Shown: one piece after another, positions 9,413 to 18,355 of the stretch
How positions within the stretch are numbered: position 1 is the stretch's first letter
How the letters are laid out: every line of letters starts with the position of its first letter
Assembly (NCBI RefSeq): GCF_003024515.2
Contig: NZ_PYIX02000003.1
Coordinates: 62,001 to 126,000, forward strand
Origin: Acinetobacter sichuanensis
GTDB taxonomy: Bacteria > Pseudomonadota > Gammaproteobacteria > Pseudomonadales > Moraxellaceae
Reading direction: 5' to 3'
Length of the DNA stretch: 64,000 bases
Translations under genes and position numbers: made by a program
Notes under the pieces: model-generated
The model's database searches: none
Told to the model about the DNA's origin: nothing
Seen by the model: only the letters and a program-made list of their open reading frames with translations

Positions 9413-10189
9413 TTAAAGAGAACCTTTAACCGCTTCACGCTCAATGATCATGTCTTGTACATAAGCATATTTAGACTGATCAGCCGCAGGATTTTTAATT
9501 TCATAACGCTTAATACGCACAACTTGACGCTCATCAGTTGTATGAGTGAAACCATCAATATTGTCGTAGAACAACGTCCAGTCTTTATCTACTTGTGTTT
9601 TAACGCCATTGTCCGCATATTTGATTTCACGAACTTGTAAGCATTGTTTCTTCATTACACCCGCAGTACATTCTTTGGTTTCAGGTGAAATTTCAAGGAA
9701 AATGGTTTCACCTTGAGATTGGTATTTTGTTTCAGGTGTTAATTGACCTGTAAATACCACTTTTTCACCTTTAGCAGATGTCAGGGTCAACGTTGGGTTT
9801 TGTGGATTACTTGTATTTAATACAAAAGCAGTTTTACCTTGTTCAAACAAGCTTGCTGCAAGACCTTCTTGTTTTGCTGCATCACCTGAACATGCCATCA
9901 ATGTAGATGCTACATTGGTGCTAACAATTTGGTTATTTTCAATTTTCCAGCTTGTAGACATACCGTTACAGCTCGTAGAAATACCTAAGCTGCCATCTTG
10001 AGCAAAATTCAGTACTAATGGTTTAGCTGCACCAGTATCTGCTGACCATTGATAAGTCGGTAAAATTTTATCTGCATTTTGTTGTTGTAACACTGACACT
10101 GCTAAATCTCCAACTTTTTGAATGTCACTAGACTGACAAGCAGCCACAGCCAATGGCAAAATTGCTAAAGCTAAATATTTGAATTTCAT
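9413..10189 (-). CDS. META domain plus DUF4377 lipoprotein
   Basis: This 258-residue predicted lipoprotein has the lipobox AVAAC (Cys18). A META domain occupies about residues 45-150 (TYQWSADTGAAKPLVLNFAQDG, STSCNGMSTSWKIENNQIVS, LMACSGDAAKQEGL). The C-terminal part (TIFLEISPETKECTAGVMKKQCLQVREI ... DGFTHTTDERQVVRIKRYEI) matches the DUF4377 pattern with its paired cysteines. This domain pairing is known in Acinetobacter-type proteins; the function is undefined. It is the intact and most complete of three neighbouring META genes. Confidence 0.82.
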   Translation of the reverse strand: MKFKYLALAILPLAVAACQSSDIQKVGDLAVSVLQQQNADKILPTYQWSADTGAAKPLVLNFAQDGSLGISTSCNGMSTSWKIENNQIVSTNVASTLMACSGDAAKQEGLAASLFEQGKTAFVLNTSNPQNPTLTLTSAKGEKVVFTGQLTPETKYQSQGETIFLEISPETKECTAGVMKKQCLQVREIKYADNGVKTQVDKDWTLFYDNIDGFTHTTDERQVVRIKRYEIKNPAADQSKYAYVQDMIIEREAVKGSL

Positions 10190-10371
10190 GTTTATTCACA
10201 GTATCAATAAATTGTGTATAGGATAAAACAGGTAGATTTAAAAGATATGGATAGAATTGAATCATTCGGTTTAAAAATGTAACGAATCAGGTAGAAAGTT
10301 AAATGAAACTGAACAAAATGTTATTTTTAAGTAATTATAGTTAAAAATAGAAAAAGAAAATAAAATAAAGC

Positions 10372-10407
10372 TTGAGAATAAGCAATCCAGTGATCACTTA
10401 TTCTCAA
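10372..10407 (-). terminator. Long inverted repeat downstream of the ygiD-like gene
   Basis: A perfect 11-base stem TTGAGAATAAG / CTTATTCTCAA encloses a 14-base loop, 18 bases past the stop of the minus-strand gene at 10425. It is followed by GCTTTATTTTAT rather than a solid T-run, so termination is likely but not certain. Confidence 0.55.
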
Positions 10408-10424
10408 TTAAATAAATCGGCATT

Positions 10425-11201
10425 TTAATCGAAACGGTAAAGATCCATACCTAAAGCACCCATTGAGAAACTGCTATGTACTACACTAAATCGTGTACCT
10501 GTACCCATAGCAAAAAACAGTGGGGCAAAATGCTCAAGTGTTGGATGATTTTTTTGCACAAAAGGAATTTGTTGCCAATCTAACACAGCACCATAATCAC
10601 TATGGGTTAATTTACTGACGACATAATTTCTAAAAGTCGATGCCCATGTTGGTACATTGCTATTGTCACCATTCCAAGACAGCTCTCTTAAATTATGAGT
10701 AATACTTCCTGAACCAATCAATAAAATTTGCTTTTCACGTAATGGTGCAAGCACTTGTCCAATCTGATAAATTTGCTCTGCACTCATATTCATAGGCAAA
10801 GAAATTTCGACCACAGGAATATTGGCTTCAGGATACATATGTAAGAGAGGCATCCACACACCGTGATCACGAGGACGTGTGCTATTGGCATGCGCAGGAA
10901 TATGTGCTTCTGCTAAAAGATGCAAAATTTCTTCTGCTAATTCAGGATGACCCGCAGCAGGATAACGAATTTCGTAAAGTTCTTGTGGAAAACCACGAAA
11001 GTCATGCCATGTTTCAGGACGTACAGCAGTGCTCACCTCAAGCGCTTCACTTTCCCAATGCGCTGACATGATGATGATGGCTTGAGGCTGAGGAAGATTC
11101 AAACTCAAACGTTGCAGTGCTGGACCAACTTGTTCAGGATCAAGCGCAAGCATGGGAGAACCATGTGAAATAAATAAACCCGGAAGTGTTTGTAAATTCA
11201 T
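10425..11201 (-). CDS. ygiD: DODA-type extradiol dioxygenase (YgiD-like)
   Basis: This encodes a 258-residue class III extradiol ring-cleavage dioxygenase of the 4,5-DOPA dioxygenase group. Key features are the metal-site motifs SHGSPMLAL (His near residue 13), MSAHWES (second His), a third His in RPRDHGVWMPLLHMYP, and GSGSITHNLREL. The family is iron or zinc dependent and opens catechols; the natural substrate in bacteria is unclear. I chose ATG at 11201 (MNLQTLPGLFISHG), which has AGG about 9 bases upstream, over an extended start at 11240. Confidence 0.85.
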   Translation of the reverse strand: MNLQTLPGLFISHGSPMLALDPEQVGPALQRLSLNLPQPQAIIIMSAHWESEALEVSTAVRPETWHDFRGFPQELYEIRYPAAGHPELAEEILHLLAEAHIPAHANSTRPRDHGVWMPLLHMYPEANIPVVEISLPMNMSAEQIYQIGQVLAPLREKQILLIGSGSITHNLRELSWNGDNSNVPTWASTFRNYVVSKLTHSDYGAVLDWQQIPFVQKNHPTLEHFAPLFFAMGTGTRFSVVHSSFSMGALGMDLYRFD

Positions 11202-11359
11202 AACAATACGCCTAAACAGAAGAACAAAAAGATAGAGCATTCACCAGAACTGTATGAATGTTCCAATGATGCCTGAGTTTTTTTCAAGACATAAGCCCTG
11301 TAATTTCAACAGAATGTTGCATTGATGCAACGCTGCAAACTAATGTTAAAAATAGTGTT

Positions 11360-11842
11360 TTAACCTGCACGGTGGTAGGGATGATTATGGTTAATACTCA
11401 TCGCACGATACAATTGTTCAATCAACATGACACGTACCAATGGATGTGGCAGGGTGAGTTTAGACAGTGACCAATGCCATGCAGCAGCTTTGCGCACAGC
11501 TTCAGAATGCCCATCTGGTCCACCAATGGCTAAAGCAACATCATAGCCTTCAAGCATCCAACCTTTCATGGTTTCTGCGAGTTTCTCGGTACTGAACTCA
11601 CGACCACCCACTTCAAGGGCAATGAGAACTTCATTGTGCTTTAACTGCGCAAGTATGCTGTCACCTTCAATTTGGCGGTATTTTAAAATATCAGCTTCAG
11701 AATCATTTTTTCCACGTTTTGCCATAGGCAGTTCAATGATTTGAGTTTGTACAAAGGGTTGAATACGTTTGAAATAATCTTCAAAACCTGTCAGTACCCA
11801 AGCAGGCATTTTTTGACCGATGGTCAGAATACGGATTTTCAT
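11360..11842 (-). CDS. rlmH: 23S rRNA (pseudouridine-1915-N3)-methyltransferase
   Basis: RlmH is a SPOUT methyltransferase that uses SAM to methylate pseudouridine 1915 in helix 69 of 23S rRNA on the 70S ribosome. The 160-residue product starts MKIRILTIGQKMPAWV and has the cofactor-knot motifs LEVGGREFSTEKLA and LAIGGPDGHSEAV, then KLTLPHPLVRVMLIEQLYRAMSI and the C-terminal HPYHR tail that enters the active site. The length matches the family (about 155-160). Confidence 0.96.
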   Translation of the reverse strand: MKIRILTIGQKMPAWVLTGFEDYFKRIQPFVQTQIIELPMAKRGKNDSEADILKYRQIEGDSILAQLKHNEVLIALEVGGREFSTEKLAETMKGWMLEGYDVALAIGGPDGHSEAVRKAAAWHWSLSKLTLPHPLVRVMLIEQLYRAMSINHNHPYHRAG

Positions 11843-12000
11843 ATAAACATGATCTAACGTGGCAATCTCAATATTATAACGTTATATTGTTGATGCTCAG
11901 GACGAGAAAATTCATAGATGGTGTAAAAAATTCACAGATGATGTAAATCGTCATCCAATACAATTTTAAAATTTAAAAAAATGCATAAAAAGGCGAGGAA

Positions 12001-12957
12001 ATGTACATTAAAAATCTCTTTCAAGGATTTAAAAAATTAGCAAGTGTGAGCGTTATTTGTGGTTTTGCTTGTAATATTTATGCAGATACGAGTATTCATC
12101 GTCAAGCGGATGCATACCGTTTAAATGGTTATTTAGATTATATTATTGCCCCTTATGCTTTTAGAAATTATGAAAATACCAAAGAATTAGATCGTGTTGC
12201 AGCTTACTTAAAAAAGCAAATTGAGCAATTTTCAATTCCTTGCGAATATCAACCTTATCAGGTGGAAGGCAAAACTTACCGTAATGTGGTATGTCATTTA
12301 CAAACAGGAAACTCTAAAAAAGTCATTATTGGTGCGCATTACGATGTTTATGGAAATTTCAAAGGTGCAGATGACAACGCTTCAGGTGTGGCAGGTGTGA
12401 TTGAAACTGCACGAATTTTGGCGGCAAATAAAACACGTTTAAAACATAATGTTGATTTTGTTTTTTATACCTTAGAAGAGCCACCCTATTTTCGTACTGA
12501 GCATATGGGAAGCTATGTACATGCTCAATCTATTTTAAATGAAAAATCTCAAATTCAAGCCGTTTATATTTTAGAAATGATTGGCTATTTTGACCATAAA
12601 GAAATACAAGAATACCCCTCAGGTTTAGGCTTGTTTTATCCTAAACATGGCAATTTTATTGGAGCAGTGAGTAACTTTAGTTCACGTCATTTAGGTGAAA
12701 AATATTGTGATTCAATGAAAGATTTAAAGCGTTTAGATTGTCAACGTTTGGTTGCACCATCCTTTGTCAAAGGAATTGATTTTTCAGATCATATGAATTA
12801 TTGGAATGTTGAAATACCTGCAATTATGATCACAGATACGGCATTTTTTAGAAATAAACATTATCATACCAAAGATGATACGGTTGAAAAATTGAATGTA
12901 AATAAAATGACGGATGTTATTAATGGTGTGGTGTATAGTTTGCTAGAAAAAGAATAA
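12001..12957 (+). CDS. Exported M28-family zinc aminopeptidase
   Basis: This encodes a 318-residue metallopeptidase with a signal peptide (about 1-28, cleavage after IYA). The M28 metal ligands are visible: His113 and Asp115 in GAHYD, bridging Asp124 in GADDNASG, catalytic/ligand pair Glu159-Glu160 in TLEEPP, and a late His in NKHYHTKDDT. M28 peptidases remove N-terminal residues; the peptide substrate here is unknown. GGCGAGG precedes the ATG. It is a single-gene unit with a terminator behind it. Confidence 0.88.
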   Translation: MYIKNLFQGFKKLASVSVICGFACNIYADTSIHRQADAYRLNGYLDYIIAPYAFRNYENTKELDRVAAYLKKQIEQFSIPCEYQPYQVEGKTYRNVVCHLQTGNSKKVIIGAHYDVYGNFKGADDNASGVAGVIETARILAANKTRLKHNVDFVFYTLEEPPYFRTEHMGSYVHAQSILNEKSQIQAVYILEMIGYFDHKEIQEYPSGLGLFYPKHGNFIGAVSNFSSRHLGEKYCDSMKDLKRLDCQRLVAPSFVKGIDFSDHMNYWNVEIPAIMITDTAFFRNKHYHTKDDTVEKLNVNKMTDVINGVVYSLLEKE

Positions 12958-12995
12958 TCAAGATGAAAGTGGCTATATTTTAAGTGACATAAAAA

Positions 12996-13027
12996 AACAC
13001 AGTCTTAAAACTTAGACTGTGTTTTAA
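12996..13027 (+). terminator. Hairpin terminator after the M28 peptidase gene
   Basis: A perfect ten-base stem AACACAGTCT / AGACTGTGTT lies about 40 bases after the stop. The trailing sequence is TTAACTT, so the T-run is weak. Confidence 0.65.
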
Positions 13028-13378
13028 CTTCGCTCTGTCTGGAGATTCAGATTGAAGTTAATCAACTGGAAACTATAAAAAGTTTAGTGATTACTATAAA
13101 TATTGAGTCTATTTTTATTTTTTCAAGGTACTCAATTAAAATAAATATAGAATTAAGATAAACTATATAAACCAACTTGGTATATGACTCATTGCAATGT
13201 ATATTTTTATATATAAGATTTTATCTCCTATAAATTATATTTGATTTCAATGGTTTTTGTTTAAAATATAATCACTATTATTGTGCTATAAATTTAATAA
13301 ATTAAAATCTTTATATTGTAAGAGAACATGTATAAATGAATTTTTTGGTTCAATCATTTTATCTCTATATCATAAAAA
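13028..13378. other. AT-rich convergent intergenic stretch
   Basis: About 350 very AT-rich bases lie between the M28 peptidase terminator and the lon terminator. I see no convincing gene, repeat or RNA here. A 91-codon open frame crossing into lon from 13281 has no ribosome site and no recognisable content. Confidence 0.5.
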
Positions 13379-13406
13379 AGAAAGAGCGCCGAAGCGCTCT
13401 TTCTTA
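13379..13406 (-). terminator. Rho-independent terminator after lon
   Basis: A perfect 12-base stem AAGAAAGAGCGC / GCGCTCTTTCTT is closed by a TTCG tetraloop and followed by T residues on the minus strand, about 20 bases past the lon stop. Confidence 0.92.
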
Positions 13407-13427
13407 TGCGAGATCACTCAATATATT

Positions 13428-15857
13428 TTAGTGGCGAGCCGCTTTTTTACCATCATCAACTGCTTTAACAATCGGTGCTTTAACCAATGGTGTTGGTTGT
13501 TCAACCAAAGCAAGTGGCAGAATCTCATCGATACTTTTCACAGCTTTAATTTCTAAGCCTTCTTTGACGTTTTCTGGAATTTCTGCCAAATCACGTACGT
13601 TGTCCTGAGGAATGAACACCAGTTTCACACCACCACGATGTGCAGCCAAAAGTTTCTCTTTTAAGCCACCAATACGCATCGCACGACCACCTAGACTGGT
13701 TTCACCTGTCATTGCAATATCTGGACGAATCGCAATGCCTGTAAATGCTGAAACAAGTGCCGTAGTCAGTGCAAGACCCGCAGAAGGACCATCTTTTGGT
13801 GTTGCACCTTCAGGTAAGTGAACGTGAACATCAGTTTCTTCAAAACGAGATGCTTCAATACCCAATTCATCAGCACGGGTACGAACCACTGTCATTGCCG
13901 CAGTAATCGACTCTTTCATCACATCACCGAGTGAACCAGTGGTGATGAATTTACCTTTACCTTTGACTGCTGCAACTTCAATGGTGAGCAATTCACCACC
14001 GACAGACGTCCAAGCCAAACCATTCACACGACCAACTTGTGCTTCTTCTTCAGCCATACCAAAGTCAAACTTATGTGGACCTAAGTAGTCTGGAAGATTT
14101 GCAGAAGTGACATCAATTTGAAGGTTTTTCGCCTTTTTGCTGACCGCTTCTTTCACGACTTTACGTGCAATCTTAGACACTTCACGTTCTAGACTACGAA
14201 CACCTGCTTCACGGGTATAACGTTGCACGATATCGCGAATTGCTTCTTCATGAACAGTCAATTCTTTGGCACGTAAACCATTGTTCTTAATTGCTTTCGG
14301 AACAAGGTAGCGGTCTGCAATGTTAATTTTTTCATCTTCGGTATAACCGGGTAGACGAATCACTTCCATACGGTCAAGTAAGGCTTCTGGAATGTTCATG
14401 CTATTTGCAGTACAGATAAACATGACTTCAGACAAGTCCAGATCAAGATCTAAATAATGATCGTTAAACTTGCTGTTTTGTGATGGATCAAGCACTTCAA
14501 GCAAAGCAGAAGCAGGATCACCACGGTAGTCCTGCGCCATTTTGTCAATTTCATCGAGTAAGAACAATGGGTTCTTTACACCGACTTTCGTCAATGACTG
14601 CACAATTTTACCTGGCATTGCACCAATATAGGTACGACGGTGACCACGGATTTCCGCTTCATCACGTACACCACCTAAAGCCATACGGACAAATTCACGA
14701 CCTGTCGCTTTTGCAACAGATTCACCGAGTGAAGTTTTACCTACACCTGGAGGACCAACCAAACAAAGAATCGGACCTTTGAGTTTTTTCACACGTGATT
14801 GCACAGCAAGATACTCGACGATACGATCTTTGACATCATCTAAACCATAATGATCGGTATCTAAAATTTCTTGTGCTTTTGCCAAGTTAATGCTGACTTT
14901 GCTCGCTTTATTCCAAGGCGTATCTAAAATTGCCTCGATATAGTTACGAACCACAGCCGCTTCACTTGAAGCAGGTTGCATCGCTTTGAGCTTACGGAAT
15001 TCACCTTCAGCTTTTTTACGCACATGCTCAGGTAAGTCAGCTTCAGCTAAACGCTTTTCAATTTCAGCGATATCATCTTCAGCACCACCATTCATGTCAG
15101 AAAGTTCACGCTGAATGACTTTCATCTTTTCATTGAGGAAGTATTCGCGCTGATTTTTTTCCATATTACGTTTTACAGAGTCATGTAAAGTTTGCTCAAT
15201 CTGTTGTTCTTCAGATTGTTGCAATAAATACGTCATGAGTTCTTGTAAATGTGCTTCAAACTCATCGTGTTCTAAGAATTTTTGTTTAACATCAATATTC
15301 AAAGGCACACGTGTTGCAACAAAGAATAATAATTGTAATAAATCATCAATTTTATTCGCTGCTGCGATCAGTTCACGTGCATTACGTAATTTTGCTTCTG
15401 CATATTGAGCAAATAAAGCACGTAACTCTTCTACACGTGTTGCTTGTGTATCCTGATCAACCGATACAGTCATTGGGCTTAAAGCATGTTCAGCTGATAA
15501 ATATTCATCGTTGTCAATAATTTGTACTAACTTAGAACGATGTAAGCCTTCAATTAATACTTTTATGCAGTTTTCGTCATTTTCGTGATTCACAACTTGC
15601 ACGATCTTCGCGACAGTACCGTATTGATATAAGTTGTCGTGATCAATTTCTTCTGTAAGCGAATCTTTTTGCGCAACCACAAATACTAAATTGTCACTGT
15701 TACGAGCCACATCAACTGCATTGATCGATTTTTCACGACCTACAAATAACGCAATTTGCATGTGTGGATACACCACAACATCACGTAGCGCTAAAAGTGG
15801 TAATACACTTGGAACCTGTGGCTCTAAGTTTTCTTGATTCATAATAATCTCAGACAT
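13428..15857 (-). CDS. lon: ATP-dependent Lon protease
   Basis: Lon degrades misfolded and regulatory proteins in the cytoplasm as a hexameric AAA+ serine protease. The 809-residue product has the substrate-binding N domain (LPLLALRDVVVYPHMQIALFVGR), Walker A GPPGVGKTSLGES, Walker B PLFLLDEIDKM, and the protease domain with the catalytic Ser in PKDGPSAGLAL and Lys in GGLKEKLLAAHRGG. I chose ATG at 15857 because TAGGAG lies five bases upstream; a GTG two codons earlier is possible. The C-terminus has a short basic/alanine tail. Confidence 0.97.
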   Translation of the reverse strand: MSEIIMNQENLEPQVPSVLPLLALRDVVVYPHMQIALFVGREKSINAVDVARNSDNLVFVVAQKDSLTEEIDHDNLYQYGTVAKIVQVVNHENDENCIKVLIEGLHRSKLVQIIDNDEYLSAEHALSPMTVSVDQDTQATRVEELRALFAQYAEAKLRNARELIAAANKIDDLLQLLFFVATRVPLNIDVKQKFLEHDEFEAHLQELMTYLLQQSEEQQIEQTLHDSVKRNMEKNQREYFLNEKMKVIQRELSDMNGGAEDDIAEIEKRLAEADLPEHVRKKAEGEFRKLKAMQPASSEAAVVRNYIEAILDTPWNKASKVSINLAKAQEILDTDHYGLDDVKDRIVEYLAVQSRVKKLKGPILCLVGPPGVGKTSLGESVAKATGREFVRMALGGVRDEAEIRGHRRTYIGAMPGKIVQSLTKVGVKNPLFLLDEIDKMAQDYRGDPASALLEVLDPSQNSKFNDHYLDLDLDLSEVMFICTANSMNIPEALLDRMEVIRLPGYTEDEKINIADRYLVPKAIKNNGLRAKELTVHEEAIRDIVQRYTREAGVRSLEREVSKIARKVVKEAVSKKAKNLQIDVTSANLPDYLGPHKFDFGMAEEEAQVGRVNGLAWTSVGGELLTIEVAAVKGKGKFITTGSLGDVMKESITAAMTVVRTRADELGIEASRFEETDVHVHLPEGATPKDGPSAGLALTTALVSAFTGIAIRPDIAMTGETSLGGRAMRIGGLKEKLLAAHRGGVKLVFIPQDNVRDLAEIPENVKEGLEIKAVKSIDEILPLALVEQPTPLVKAPIVKAVDDGKKAARH

Positions 15858-15873
15858 GGGCACTCCTAATGAG

Positions 15874-15891
15874 TGACAAAATAATTTGTCA
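15874..15891 (-). promoter_or_regulatory. Perfect hairpin in the lon leader
   Basis: TGACAAA-TTAT-TTTGTCA forms a perfect seven-base stem in the untranslated leader, about 16 bases before the lon start codon and next to the ribosome site. It could be an operator or a temperature-sensitive RNA structure; this is inference. Confidence 0.45.
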
Positions 15892-15932
15892 TGTTTTTTA
15901 TAGTGATGTGTATTTCAAAAATTACAAGGGCT

Positions 15933-15962
15933 GTAATAAATAATTTGCATAAAAAATGTCAA
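15933..15962 (-). promoter_or_regulatory. lon: Candidate sigma-70 promoter for lon
   Basis: A perfect -35 TTGACA (15957-15962) is followed after 18 bases by TATTAC (15933-15938) on the minus strand. I did not find a good sigma-32 match upstream of lon; the nearest (CTTGTA with CATCAC) is poor. Confidence 0.45.
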
Positions 15963-15993
15963 GTATTTGATAATAAATAAATCATAAAAATGA

Positions 15994-16593
15994 CTATTGG
16001 CTAATTTGACGTTGAAAGTGCATTAATTTCCTTGGTGTCACCAAGCCATGAAGTGCTTGATCCCAAGGATTTCGAACAAATTTTTCATCAAAAAACTGAA
16101 AATCATGTGCTAATCCTAAACGATAGGGTTTATAAGGCGCTGATGTTAAGGTTCTATCATAAAAACCACCACCCATTCCCATGCGTGCTCCAGTAAGATC
16201 ACATGCCAAGAGTGGCATTAGTAATAGATCTAAACAAGAAACATGCAAACCGCGACTCGCCATAGGTTCAAACATACCTAATTTATGCAGAACAAAACGT
16301 TTATTTCTGTATTGTTGATGTGAAATTTTGACCCAACGTAAGCTTTGATTCATATTGCAAATCATTGGTAAATACACATTTTTTTGATGTTTAAAACAAA
16401 GTTCTATCAAATGTTGAGTGCGCAATTCACCAAACCCATCTAAATAAATACCAATATTTTTTGCTGAAAAAAATCGCGGATAATGTCTTAAATGTTGTAA
16501 TACAGCTTGAGCATGTTGTTGTTGTTGAAATGCTGTTAATTTTCGTCGTTGTGATCTGAGTTGTTTACGTAGTTGTAAAGTTTGATTAGACAT
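15994..16593 (-). CDS. ygfA: 5-formyltetrahydrofolate cyclo-ligase
   Basis: This enzyme converts 5-formyl-THF to 5,10-methenyl-THF using ATP, recycling a storage folate. The 199-residue product has the family pattern: an N-terminal basic helix (LRKQLRSQRRKL), IGIYLDGFGELRT, VYLPMI, and the nucleotide-binding LLLMPLLACDLTGARMGMGGGFYDRTL with R-x-G-x-G-G-G-F-Y-D. I chose ATG at 16593 (MSNQTLQLRK); a longer form from 16665 would add an unlike extension. In many gammaproteobacteria this gene lies beside 6S RNA; here 6S RNA is about 2.9 kb upstream. Confidence 0.92.
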   Translation of the reverse strand: MSNQTLQLRKQLRSQRRKLTAFQQQQHAQAVLQHLRHYPRFFSAKNIGIYLDGFGELRTQHLIELCFKHQKNVYLPMICNMNQSLRWVKISHQQYRNKRFVLHKLGMFEPMASRGLHVSCLDLLLMPLLACDLTGARMGMGGGFYDRTLTSAPYKPYRLGLAHDFQFFDEKFVRNPWDQALHGLVTPRKLMHFQRQISQ

Positions 16594-16951
16594 AAGGTTA
16601 AGGTATTTAAAAACTGAAAAATCAATCTTAATATTAACAAGGCAATGCGTGATATTACCAATCAAATATCATTGAAATAAAAAATGATGAGTTCTATTCA
16701 TACATTTTATTTAAAAATAAAGATCAGCTTAAGAAACAGAAACATTTTTAATGAAAAATCAGATAAACGGTGAGCGAATAGCTTTGTATTAAGTGATTCA
16801 TATTTATATATAAAAAATAAAAAGTAGAACGATTTGTAAATTTTAACTTTTTTGACGACATTTGGCTTTAAGCAGTCAATTTAATCTAAAACAAGTTCTT
16901 TTAACTTAAGGCATAAGGATAGAAGGTCATAGACCATCACATGATATAAAA
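16594..16951. other. Divergent intergenic region, ygfA / solute-binding-like gene
   Basis: These 358 AT-rich bases separate ygfA (minus) from the gene at 16952 (plus). I see no recognisable RNA gene and no strong promoter pair. This is the left junction of the two-gene block that splits ygfA from ssrS and zapA. Confidence 0.5.
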
Positions 16952-18217
16952 ATGGAAAATAACATGAATATGATCAAAAAAAATGACTTGAAAAAGTATA
17001 TTGCACCTGCGTTTAAAAGCAGTTTATTGGCAATGGCAATTTTACTCCCTTGGTCAGTTTCAAATATGGCTTATGCTGCACCTAAACTGGATTTGACTTT
17101 GTCTGCACATTCACAACAAAAAATTAAACAATTAATGAATGATCCAAAAGTTTGGGCGCAAATTCCTAAACAAGTGACATTATGTGTTTATTCACCTGAT
17201 GGCGCCAATGGTGAAGCTTTTGAACAAGCAACAACCTATATTAGTGAATTACCTCGTATTGCGCAGATTGCAAAAGATTTTGGTGTTGATTTAAAAATCA
17301 CTCGACCTTCTAAACTGCAAATGCGCATAGATATGGATTATCCAAAATTAAAGAAAAAAGCCTCCACGGAATTAAATTTACGTGTTTATACCGATGAGCG
17401 TGTTTTAACAGAAGATTTTAGAAGTAAACGTTGTGATGGTGCAGGAATTAGTAATTTACGTGCACGTCAGTTTAATCCATTTGTGGGCAGTATTGATGCC
17501 ATTGGTGCGGTACAAAGCTATAAGCAATTATCTGCTGTAATTCAGTTATTGGCGCGACCTGAATATGACTCTAAAATGGTGAATAAAGACTATGAGGTGG
17601 TCGGTATTGTACCTTTAGGTGCGGCTTATATTATGGTCAATGACCGTCGTATAGATACTTTGGCAAAAGCAGCAGGGAAAAAAGTTGCTGTTATGAACTT
17701 TGATGGTACGCAAAAAAAATTGGTGCAAAACGTTGGGGCACAGCCGATTTCTGTTGATTTACTCACTGTAGGTGGCAAGTTTAATAATAAAGAGGTCGAT
17801 ATTATGGCTGGACCTGCTTTGTTATTTAAGCCCTTAGAATTACAAAAAGGAATGAATGATAAAACAGGAAAAACAGTAGGTGGAATTATTAAATTTCCGC
17901 TTATTCAGGTTACAGGTACTTTGATTATGCACCGTAACAAGTTTCCAATAGGCATGGGGTCAATTGCACGTGAAATGATCTCTAAACAACTAGATCCTGC
18001 TTTTGCATTTGTTGATAAAATTGAAAAAGAAATACCAGAAAAATATTGGATGGAAATCCGTGAAGCAGATAAGCCTGGTTATATCAAGATTATGCGTGAG
18101 GCGCGTGTTCAAATGACCAAAGAAGGCTATTATGACCCTGCGATGATGAAAATATTAAAGAAAGTACGTTGTGGGCAAAATCCGAGTAGTTTTGAATGTG
18201 CTTTAACCGATGAGTAA
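16952..18217 (+). CDS. Exported solute-binding-like protein (TRAP DctP-like / DUF6091 group)
   Basis: This 421-residue exported protein has a signal peptide (residues about 1-42, ending NMAYAA). The mature part has the look of a periplasmic solute-binding protein: VTLCVYSPDGANGEAFEQATTY, a two-lobe pattern, PLGAAYIMVNDRRIDTLAKAAGKKVAVMNFDG and a charged C-terminus. It resembles proteins annotated 'putative solute-binding protein' in Acinetobacter; the DUF6091 label is from memory. No transporter membrane gene is adjacent. The start could also be the ATG at 16964. Confidence 0.65.
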   Translation: MENNMNMIKKNDLKKYIAPAFKSSLLAMAILLPWSVSNMAYAAPKLDLTLSAHSQQKIKQLMNDPKVWAQIPKQVTLCVYSPDGANGEAFEQATTYISELPRIAQIAKDFGVDLKITRPSKLQMRIDMDYPKLKKKASTELNLRVYTDERVLTEDFRSKRCDGAGISNLRARQFNPFVGSIDAIGAVQSYKQLSAVIQLLARPEYDSKMVNKDYEVVGIVPLGAAYIMVNDRRIDTLAKAAGKKVAVMNFDGTQKKLVQNVGAQPISVDLLTVGGKFNNKEVDIMAGPALLFKPLELQKGMNDKTGKTVGGIIKFPLIQVTGTLIMHRNKFPIGMGSIAREMISKQLDPAFAFVDKIEKEIPEKYWMEIREADKPGYIKIMREARVQMTKEGYYDPAMMKILKKVRCGQNPSSFECALTDE

Positions 18218-18238
18218 ATAAAGTGTATTGGAAATACT

Positions 18239-18264
18239 AACTGTTGCTTAAAGCAACAGTTTTT
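18239..18264 (+). terminator. Rho-independent terminator after the solute-binding-like gene
   Basis: The stem AACTGTTGCTT / AAGCAACAGTT is followed by TTTGTTTT, 21 bases after the stop. It separates this gene from the next exported-protein gene. Confidence 0.85.
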
Positions 18265-18355
18265 GTTTTATATATAAGCATATAATTGATTTTAAATAAT
18301 TTTATTCAGCATTGTTTGATACATTTCAGCAGTTTTTATTTATTGAGTTAAATGT

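Noticed and set aside
13281..13556. 91-codon plus-strand frame crossing the lon terminator
   Set aside because: It runs through the terminator and into the antisense of lon; no ribosome site or recognisable content.
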